Of a stretch of 10,250 nucleotides of DNA, positions 5,277-10,250 are shown piece by piece. Made by a program: the position numbers and the translations under genes. Under the pieces are notes generated by a model. That model had not been told where the DNA came from and ran no database searches. It saw nothing but the letters and a program-made list of their open reading frames with translations. Every line of letters starts with the position of its first letter. Positions within the stretch are counted from its first letter, which is position 1. Source of the DNA: CAZVFX01 sp964626565 (GTDB lineage Bacteria; Myxococcota_A; UBA9042; CAIXZC01); the NCBI GenBank assembly GCA_964626565.1, contig CAZVFX010000191.1:1-10250 (forward strand). Direction: 5' to 3'.

Positions 5277-7289
5277 TTGAGACTGCCAGCAGCCGGAATT
5301 GCACTCGTTCTGTTCCTCTCCGGCTGCCCTGCGGACTCGACCCCGCCCGTCTATTTGGACACCGATGTTTTGGAGCCTTCGGACATCCCGGCCGACCCTG
5401 GCGGGCAGGCCGATGAATCATCGCCGCGGTTGGAAATCGCCGACTCACCCGAGGACAACCTCTCACTGGACGGAGGAGCTGAACTTGACCTGTTGGAGTT
5501 CGCTGATCCTGGCAGCGAGGGTTCCCCCGACCTGCCTGACCTGGAACCAGCGGACACCTTTGAGTCCAAGGACTCACCTGACGTGGAAGATGACACGGCA
5601 GAGCCCGACCTGCCACCTGTTTGCCCTCACGGAGAGGGTGTTTGCGAGGGTCTCACCTATCTGACCTGCCTGCCCGGCTCCTTCGAGACTGTTACGGAAG
5701 ATTGTTCGGATGCCGGCGTGTGCCACACCGGCACATGCAAGCACGCGGTGGGGTGCAGTAAGATACCGCTTGACGGCGTGGCGTGCGACGACGGAAGCGC
5801 GTGCACTGTCGGGGACGCCTGTGCGGAAGGTGCGTGCCTTCCCGGCGCCCAGGTGCCGTGCAACGACGGAAACGAGTGCACCGACGACAGTTGCGACCCG
5901 GTTGCCGGCTGTCTGTTCGTGCCGGCCCAGGACAAGCTCTGCGACGACCAGAACAGTTGCACCGAGGGCGACCACTGCGTCGACGGGGCGTGCGTGCAGG
6001 CTCAAAATCTGTGCGATTGCGTCAATAATGAGGACTGCCTCGAATTGGAAGACGACAACCCGTGCAACGGCGTGCCGGTTTGCGAGGACGGGCAGTGCAA
6101 TCAGGACGTTTCTGCGGTCCCCGACTGCTCCGCGGTCCCTTCTCCGCCTTGCGGCGTGCCCGTGTGTGACCCGGAAACGGGTGGCTGCATCGTCCAGGCA
6201 CTCGCCGACGACACCCCTTGCGAGGACAATAACCTGTGCACCGCGGGCGACCATTGCGTGGCGGGAGAATGCGTCCCGGGATCAGGACTCGATTGCAACG
6301 ACGACTTTCAGTGCACGCTGGACTCGTGCGACCCGGACACGGGTTGCGTGAACCTGGAGGTGGAAGGGCCGTGTGACGATGGAAACCTCTGCACCCTCGG
6401 CGACTTCTGTTGGGGACACATGTGTGCATCGGGCCTCGAGTTCGCCGACTGCGATGACGGCAATCCGTGCACGGAAGACTTCTGCGAACAGGCCACCGGC
6501 TGCGGCTCAAAGGTGGTGCCGGGGGCAGACCCTTGCGACGACGGGGACCCGTGCACGGTGGCGGACGCCTGCGTCGGAGATGTGTGCCAAGGTGAACCGA
6601 TGGAGTGCCTCGACGGAGAAACGTGCGTCGACGGCTTGTGCGGCTGCCCGGCGCCGTGCGGCGAGAAGGTGTGCGGTCTGGACGGCTGCGGGCAGTCGTG
6701 CGGAGTTTGCCAGCAGTGGGAGGAGTGCCAGGGGGGAACGTGTATTCCAACCTATGCACCGCCGCCCTACGGGCCCTACTTGGGAGATACGGTTCCCAAC
6801 CAGCAGTATCTGGACCCGGAGGACCTCTCCACCGTGGAATTCGGAGATTTCTTCGGGGTGGGGAAATTGATCCTCGTGACCTATTCCGCGGGCTGGTGCA
6901 TCGTGTGCAAGAATGACACCTGGCTGCTGAACTCCTGGCACGCGGACTGGGCCGATGACGGCCTCACCGTCCTCGAGATCAACTACGAAAAGACCGACAG
7001 TTCTCCCATCGACCAAGACTTTGCGCTCGCGTGGAAAGAAAGCAACATCATCCAATACCACTACTGGATGGACACCCCCACCGCGGATCCCGACGGAGAA
7101 GCGGAAGGGGGCGGGCTGGCATACTTCATGGAGCCGGTGGGCCCGTTGGACTCCGGCACCTTCCCCAACACCTTCCTGCTTTGCCCCCAGACCATGGAGA
7201 TCCTCTACATTGACGACGGCTTCCACGACAACGTCATCGAACCGCTGGTTAAGTTCTACCTGTTCGAACAGAATTGCGCGGACGAATAG
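5277..7289 (+). CDS. Cys-rich repeat lipoprotein with C-terminal thioredoxin-like domain
   Basis: From the TTG at 5277 this is a 670-residue predicted lipoprotein. MRLPAAGIALVLFLSGC is a compact signal with Cys17 as the lipid anchor. Starting at the ATG at 5232 adds 15 residues; that start is possible but poorly spaced from its Shine-Dalgarno. Residues 18-115 are an acidic Asp/Glu/Pro/Ser linker. C116-C489 hold 60 Cys in 374 residues, arranged as two alternating motifs, C-D-D-x-x-x-C-T-x-G-D-x-C-x-x-G-x-C and C-N-D-x-x-x-C-T-x-D-S-C-D-P-x-x-G-C, like the Pfam Dictyostelium (slime mold) repeat. Residues 455-489 match a module often seen in myxobacterial proteins (CPAPCGEKVCGLDGCGQSCG). Residues 505-670 look like a TlpA/redoxin thioredoxin fold: LILVTYSAGWC, active site C541-I-V-C544, and GTFPNTF containing a likely cis-Pro. 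Likely role: surface stalk displaying a thiol-disulfide oxidoreductase domain. Activity is inferred from the CxxC and fold pattern only. It converges with the next gene. Confidence 0.88.
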   Translation: MRLPAAGIALVLFLSGCPADSTPPVYLDTDVLEPSDIPADPGGQADESSPRLEIADSPEDNLSLDGGAELDLLEFADPGSEGSPDLPDLEPADTFESKDSPDVEDDTAEPDLPPVCPHGEGVCEGLTYLTCLPGSFETVTEDCSDAGVCHTGTCKHAVGCSKIPLDGVACDDGSACTVGDACAEGACLPGAQVPCNDGNECTDDSCDPVAGCLFVPAQDKLCDDQNSCTEGDHCVDGACVQAQNLCDCVNNEDCLELEDDNPCNGVPVCEDGQCNQDVSAVPDCSAVPSPPCGVPVCDPETGGCIVQALADDTPCEDNNLCTAGDHCVAGECVPGSGLDCNDDFQCTLDSCDPDTGCVNLEVEGPCDDGNLCTLGDFCWGHMCASGLEFADCDDGNPCTEDFCEQATGCGSKVVPGADPCDDGDPCTVADACVGDVCQGEPMECLDGETCVDGLCGCPAPCGEKVCGLDGCGQSCGVCQQWEECQGGTCIPTYAPPPYGPYLGDTVPNQQYLDPEDLSTVEFGDFFGVGKLILVTYSAGWCIVCKNDTWLLNSWHADWADDGLTVLEINYEKTDSSPIDQDFALAWKESNIIQYHYWMDTPTADPDGEAEGGGLAYFMEPVGPLDSGTFPNTFLLCPQTMEILYIDDGFHDNVIEPLVKFYLFEQNCADE

Positions 7290-7314
7290 GGCTTGGAGCT
7301 TGGGGCTTGGGGCT
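7290..7314 (+). repeat. Heptamer tandem array A (RGCTTGG)
   Basis: Units GGCTTGG, AGCTTGG, GGCTTGG and partial GGCT follow one another without spacing and start on the base after the TAG stop at 7287-7289. About 3.6 copies of a 7-nt period. Confidence 0.75.
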
Positions 7315-7335
7315 ATCAGCGATCAGCGGTCAGCT
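7315..7335 (+). repeat. Heptamer tandem array B (RTCAGCG)
   Basis: ATCAGCG, ATCAGCG, GTCAGCT directly abut array A. The period is again 7 nt but the word differs. The last unit is the exact reverse complement of AGCTGAC at 7382-7388 in array C, so the two arrays can pair. Confidence 0.75.
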
Positions 7336-7340
7336 ACGTC

Positions 7341-7361
7341 CAGCCAAGAGGCTGAGGTTTT
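7341..7361 (+). terminator. Weak intrinsic terminator candidate between converging genes
   Basis: CAGCC-AAGA-GGCTG (7341-7354) is a perfect 5-bp stem with a 4-nt loop, followed by AGG and TTTT (7358-7361). It lies 51 nt after the stop of the Cys-rich lipoprotein gene. The stem is short and the T-run modest. The larger array B/array C pairing around it may contribute. Confidence 0.35.
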
Positions 7362-7362
7362 A

Positions 7363-7390
7363 CTGAGAGCTGAGAGCTAAGAGCTGACGG
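7363..7390 (+). repeat. Heptamer tandem array C (CTGAGAG)
   Basis: CTGAGAG, CTGAGAG, CTAAGAG, CTGACGG: four heptamers, ending 10 nt before the stop codon of the converging gene. Its reverse complement shares the TCAGC core with array B. Confidence 0.75.
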
Positions 7391-7400
7391 CCCACTCCGA

Positions 7401-8960
7401 CTAAGTGTCGGGCGATATGTACCCAAAATAACGGCCTGCCCAATATGGGAGCAGATAGTCCTCGGGGCTCCAGACCAGCGTGCCGTCGCCCGCGGCGGAG
7501 CCTTTGGGGATTTCGTACGGGTCGAGGCGCCAGACGCAATTGTCTATGTGGCGTTCATCGACGGGGAACGGGGTTGCAGCCCGGGGATGTCCGCCGCGGC
7601 TTTTACATACCTCCAGATCGGGGTCACCTGCCGGGGTCTCCAGGCTCGCCTTGGACGCGGGAAATCGTTTCAGGTTGCAGACGGCTTCTTCGACAGCAGT
7701 CGCCAGCACCGCGTCGTCCGGGGACGCGGCCACTCCGCCGGCGTAGAGGAATGCATACACCGGATTCATCTGCTCGGACGCGGGGTAGTCGTGGTCTGGC
7801 CAGGTCCACATTTTGCCCCCATAGATTTCTGCAAACGCCGCGGCTAACTCGGGATCCGTTTCCAGACGGATCAGGGTGTGCATGGACAGGAACGCCATAA
7901 GGAAGTTGTTGAAATTCTCCTGGCAGTTCTCGAGATAGAGCCCCATCATACCGTCCATCAGCTCCACGTAGGGCGCCTTCACCGGCCCGTCCCTTCCCCG
8001 GCAGGGCTCCACCTCGAATCCGCCCATGAGGCAGCCGTAGTAGTAATCATCGATTTCCTGTTCCCCCGACAACTCGGCCGCGGCCTTGATGAACGAAGAC
8101 ACCAGCAACGCGTTGAAGCCGGGGAAACCGCCCGCGGTAAACGCGTACAGGTCTCCGTGCTCGGTGCGTTCCCCGGTTACATCGATAACCAGCAGGTCGT
8201 TGTCGATGAGATTGTGGGCGACGGCCGCGGCGTCGGGAGCAACCGCGTCCCGAACCTCAGGGACGACGTCGCCCAGCGCGGCGGCGACGCCATACGCGAA
8301 CATCACGCCGCTCATGCCGTCCTTGGAGACATCCCCTTTGAACCGCCAGCCCTCGTAGCCGGGGGCTGTTGAATCGAACCATTTGGGGTCCCCTTCCCCC
8401 TTGTTGCTGTACAGCCCATCCGGAGCGGCGTAGCAGCGTGCCATGAGCCCGTCGATACCGGTCACGCCCTGGATATGGTGTAGCCCTTCCGCGGTGGCAA
8501 GAGCGTTCTCCAGCGCCTCCTGTTCCCCGGTAGCCGCGTAGCGGAAAATCTGGCTTGCCAGGTAAAGCCCGGTCCAGTAATTGGCGTTGTCGGAGTGGTG
8601 GTGAGAAGCCGCTATTCCTGAGCCCGGTTCAGTGAGGGTAACGGTCCTCAGCAGCCCGTCGTGCACGTGCAGATTCCGGGCGAGGTCATCGTAGTGGGCG
8701 GCTTTCTCGGCCAGGGAAGGGCCTGGCTCGGCTGTCGGGCATTGCGGCCAGGCGGGCTGGGGTGATGAAGTTTCGTCGGCCGAAACGTCCGGGGGCAGAT
8801 CCGCGGGTGTCCTCTGGTCCTGGGCAGTCTCGTTTACCCGCAGGTCACTGACGACTTCTGCAAAGACTTCTGCGCCTTGCTTCTTCGCCTCGTTCGAACA
8901 AGCGAACCAGAGCAGCCCGACCCCAAGTGCAACCACAAGTCGTCCACCTTTTTTCCTCAT
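7401..8960 (-). CDS. Lipoprotein, probable alpha/alpha-toroid (six-hairpin type) protein
   Basis: This 519-residue predicted lipoprotein has a signal ending L-L-W-F-A-C21 and a linker to about residue 75 (Asp/Pro/Thr-rich). The rest is long and mostly helical with regularly spaced amphipathic pairs: HHHSDNANYWTGLYLASQIF with GLHHIQGVTGIDGLMARCYA, GMSGVMFAYGVAAALGDVV, GFNALLVSSFIKAAAEL, NNFLMAFLSMHTLIRLE, NPVYAFLYAGGVAA, and a final DYLLPYWAGRYFGYI. Aromatic and charged residues cluster at the helix ends. This periodicity resembles (alpha/alpha)6-toroid glycosidases and epimerases acting on polysaccharides. I cannot place it in a family or name catalytic residues, so a sugar-active role is only a suggestion. 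ACAGGAG sits 7 nt before the ATG. It converges with the Cys-rich lipoprotein gene (111 nt between stops) and diverges from the PilZ gene. Confidence 0.85.
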   Translation of the reverse strand: MRKKGGRLVVALGVGLLWFACSNEAKKQGAEVFAEVVSDLRVNETAQDQRTPADLPPDVSADETSSPQPAWPQCPTAEPGPSLAEKAAHYDDLARNLHVHDGLLRTVTLTEPGSGIAASHHHSDNANYWTGLYLASQIFRYAATGEQEALENALATAEGLHHIQGVTGIDGLMARCYAAPDGLYSNKGEGDPKWFDSTAPGYEGWRFKGDVSKDGMSGVMFAYGVAAALGDVVPEVRDAVAPDAAAVAHNLIDNDLLVIDVTGERTEHGDLYAFTAGGFPGFNALLVSSFIKAAAELSGEQEIDDYYYGCLMGGFEVEPCRGRDGPVKAPYVELMDGMMGLYLENCQENFNNFLMAFLSMHTLIRLETDPELAAAFAEIYGGKMWTWPDHDYPASEQMNPVYAFLYAGGVAASPDDAVLATAVEEAVCNLKRFPASKASLETPAGDPDLEVCKSRGGHPRAATPFPVDERHIDNCVWRLDPYEIPKGSAAGDGTLVWSPEDYLLPYWAGRYFGYISPDT

Positions 8961-8995
8961 CGCGATTCTCCTGTCTCTCCGCCCGCTGCGTACAA

Positions 8996-9024
8996 ACTGT
9001 AAATGAAGTGCTCTGTTTTGTCAT
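8996..9024 (-). promoter_or_regulatory. Promoter candidate for the toroid lipoprotein gene
   Basis: On the minus strand ATGACA (9024-9019, 5 of 6) and TACAGT (9001-8996, 4 of 6) are 17 nt apart, with a start near 8989 and a leader of about 28 nt to the ATG at 8960. Its -35 box touches the -35 box of the opposing promoter. Confidence 0.4.
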
Positions 9025-9039
9025 TGAGTTAGCGCTCAA
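9024..9039. promoter_or_regulatory. Dyad-symmetric operator candidate between divergent promoters
   Basis: TTGAG-N6-CTCAA is a perfect 5+5 dyad that overlaps the plus-strand -35 box and abuts the minus-strand one. A dimeric regulator bound here could affect both genes. The half-sites are short, so chance is possible. Confidence 0.3.
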
Positions 9040-9052
9040 GGTGCGGCAGAAT
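9024..9052 (+). promoter_or_regulatory. Promoter candidate for the PilZ gene
   Basis: TTGAGT (9024-9029, 4 of 6) and CAGAAT (9047-9052, 4 of 6) are spaced by 17 nt. Transcription would start near 9059, leaving a leader of about 43 nt that contains the hairpin at 9066-9080. Confidence 0.35.
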
Positions 9053-9065
9053 GCAGGAACGAGGG

Positions 9066-9080
9066 GCGCCGGAACGGCGC
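9066..9080 (+). other. 5'-leader hairpin of the PilZ gene
   Basis: GCGCCG-GAA-CGGCGC is a perfect 6-bp all-GC stem with a 3-nt loop, about 7 nt after the predicted transcription start and 21 nt before the ATG. No T-run follows, so it is not a terminator. It could stabilise the 5' end of the mRNA. Confidence 0.4.
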
Positions 9081-9101
9081 TTGCGGTGAGGGGTTGAGGC
9101 T

Positions 9102-10160
9102 ATGGGTAAATCGGGCAAGGAACGACGACTGTTCCCGCGGCGGCTGCTGGTAGAAGAGGTCTACTGCTACGTAGCGGACCGGGAAAGGAGCGACGCAAAG
9201 TCGGTGGACATCAGCGTTGGCGGCGCGTTCGTAGAGGCTCCTGACGAAGTGGCGTTCGGCACCTCTGTGGCGCTGGTTTTCAAGCAACCCGACACCGACA
9301 CTCCCCCGGTCTACCTTATCGGGGAAGTTGTTCGCCGAGAGACCGCACCCCGGGCCGGGCTCGCCCTGGCGTGGGACAAGGCCATCACCACCGCGGATTC
9401 CGATGCGCTGCGGAACTTTCTCAAGGGAATTCTGGGGTTCCAGGGAGTGGAAATTGAGGCCGGCGGCGGCCCCGCTGAGGGGAGCCTGTGGTCGGTTTTC
9501 CGCTTCCCGAAGATCGTCGCCTCGCATCAGGAGTTGATGTCGGACACCGGCGACATCGGCGATGAAGACACCGAGGAATTGCCCCCGGTGATCGAGGGGT
9601 CCGAGCCACCGGGCAGCCGGGAGATATCGGAGCCCATCGGCCTTAAGACCTCCTTCAACCAGCTCGACCGGCTGGATGTGCGGGTCAAGGGGGAAACGCC
9701 TGGTTTCGCACCGTCGTCCACGTCCAGCCCGGGACCCTCCCGCGCACCCCGCACAGCGCCCAAGGCGCCCGCCCGCGGGGAACCCAAGCCCGGCGCGCTC
9801 ACCAAGCAGGTGGAGTCGGGGCAGCTAAGAGCGCCCGCCGAGCTGGCGGCCCAGATGGACGCAGGCAACAAGACCTACCGCGTCACCATAACCTACCTCG
9901 GCCTCAAGGGGATGTTCGTGCAGACCCGATTCCTTCCTGAACAGAAAGTGCGCCAGGTCAAAGTGCGCTTCGAATTGCGAGTGAAGGGCGGGACTGCGGA
10001 AATCGAAGCCACCTGCCGCATCATGACCATGGACGACGGCCAGCTCACCGGCAGCCAGGGACTGGACCTAAACATCACCCGCCTCGATGAAGCCGGCCAC
10101 GACGGCATCCTCAAGCAGTACGTACGCTGGCTAAGCCTCAGGAATATTACGGAGAAATAG
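9102..10160 (+). CDS. Two-domain PilZ protein, probable c-di-GMP receptor
   Basis: This 352-residue cytoplasmic protein has no signal peptide or membrane segment. Residues 6-110 are a PilZ domain with both c-di-GMP contacts: R9-L-F-P-R13 (RxxxR) and D36-I-S38-V-G-G41 (DxSxxG). A flexible region rich in Pro, Ser, Ala and acidic residues spans about 150-245. Residues 250-345 look like a second PilZ-type barrel (YRVTITYLGLKGMFVQT, VRQVKVRFELRV, IEATCRIM, then GLDLNITRLDE and a C-terminal helix). In that domain the DxSxxG position reads Y265-L-G-L-K-G270 and no RxxxR is visible, so it probably does not bind the nucleotide. The N-terminal domain should bind c-di-GMP and pass the signal on by protein-protein contact; the output is unknown. 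The layout resembles the paralogous PilZ family known from Myxococcus xanthus. A GAGG lies just upstream of the ATG and GAGGGG a little further off. It diverges from the toroid lipoprotein gene. Confidence 0.9.
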   Translation: MGKSGKERRLFPRRLLVEEVYCYVADRERSDAKSVDISVGGAFVEAPDEVAFGTSVALVFKQPDTDTPPVYLIGEVVRRETAPRAGLALAWDKAITTADSDALRNFLKGILGFQGVEIEAGGGPAEGSLWSVFRFPKIVASHQELMSDTGDIGDEDTEELPPVIEGSEPPGSREISEPIGLKTSFNQLDRLDVRVKGETPGFAPSSTSSPGPSRAPRTAPKAPARGEPKPGALTKQVESGQLRAPAELAAQMDAGNKTYRVTITYLGLKGMFVQTRFLPEQKVRQVKVRFELRVKGGTAEIEATCRIMTMDDGQLTGSQGLDLNITRLDEAGHDGILKQYVRWLSLRNITEK

Positions 10161-10166
10161 TGAGGC

Positions 10167-10208
10167 AGGCGTGAAGGCGTGAAGGCGTGAAGGTGTGAAG
10201 GTGTGAAG
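10167..10208 (+). repeat. Octamer tandem array D (AGGYGTGA)
   Basis: Three copies of AGGCGTGA and two of AGGTGTGA, contiguous, plus two bases of a sixth. The array begins 6 nt after the stop of the PilZ gene. Confidence 0.85.
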
Positions 10209-10210
10209 AA

Positions 10211-10250
10211 CCTCCAGGCCTCCAAGCCTCCAGGCCTCCAAGCCTCTAGT
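10211..10250 (+). repeat. Octamer tandem array E (CCTCCARG), to window edge
   Basis: CCTCCAGG and CCTCCAAG alternate (two of each), giving a 16-nt higher-order period, followed by a diverged CCTCTAGT at the window end. The array may continue beyond it. Its reverse complement contains GGCTTGGAG, the opening word of array A. Confidence 0.8.

Noticed and set aside
5277..6750. EGF-like or Ca-binding thrombospondin repeats in the Cys stalk.
   Set aside because: The Cys spacing C-x5-C-x4/5-C-x4/5-C with the C-T-x-D/G pattern fits the Dictyostelium-type repeat better than EGF or thrombospondin type 3 spacing.
7290..7390. CRISPR array.
   Set aside because: The units are 7 nt and contiguous, with no spacers of unique sequence and no cas genes nearby.

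Overview
The window holds six protein-coding genes. Five encode predicted secreted lipoproteins (signal peptide ending in a lipobox Cys, then an acidic or low-complexity linker) and one encodes a cytoplasmic PilZ protein. The flavour is that of a GC-leaning, predatory or deltaproteobacterial-type genome, most like Myxococcota or a related lineage. This rests on family resemblance only: 'Dictyostelium-type' Cys repeats, a C-P-C-GK-CG-DGCG Cys module, a DNDGDG..DC Ca-loop motif after a lipobox, and a two-PilZ protein. No rRNA, tRNA, transposase, integrase or CRISPR array was seen.

Layout. On the minus strand, in transcription order: an RTX-type calcium-loop lipoprotein (4837-3188), a lipoprotein with two Ig-like domains and an eight-bladed PQQ-like propeller (3039-1216), and a lipoprotein with a carboxypeptidase-regulatory-like domain and a ThuA/glutamine-amidotransferase-like domain (1147, running off the left edge). 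The first two each have a good sigma70-type promoter candidate. The third lies 68 nt behind the second and is probably co-transcribed. A gene-poor, locally AT-rich divergent region (4838-5276) separates them from a plus-strand gene (5277-7289) for a very Cys-rich lipoprotein ending in a thioredoxin-like domain with a CxxC site. That gene converges on a minus-strand gene (8960-7401) for a probable alpha/alpha-toroid lipoprotein. This one diverges, over 141 nt with back-to-back promoters, from the plus-strand PilZ gene (9102-10160).

Working together: no pathway can be read from the genes. They share destination (cell envelope or surface) and architecture (lipid anchor, flexible linker, adhesive, calcium-binding or disulfide-rich module) rather than a reaction. 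The PilZ protein is a possible c-di-GMP link to surface behaviour, but that is inference from proximity.

The most unusual non-coding content is a set of short-period tandem arrays (7-nt units at 7290-7390, 8-nt units at 10167-10250) packed directly behind stop codons, with words shared between loci. There is also a 14-nt inverted repeat flanking the calcium-loop gene, placed so that the two ends of its mRNA could pair.
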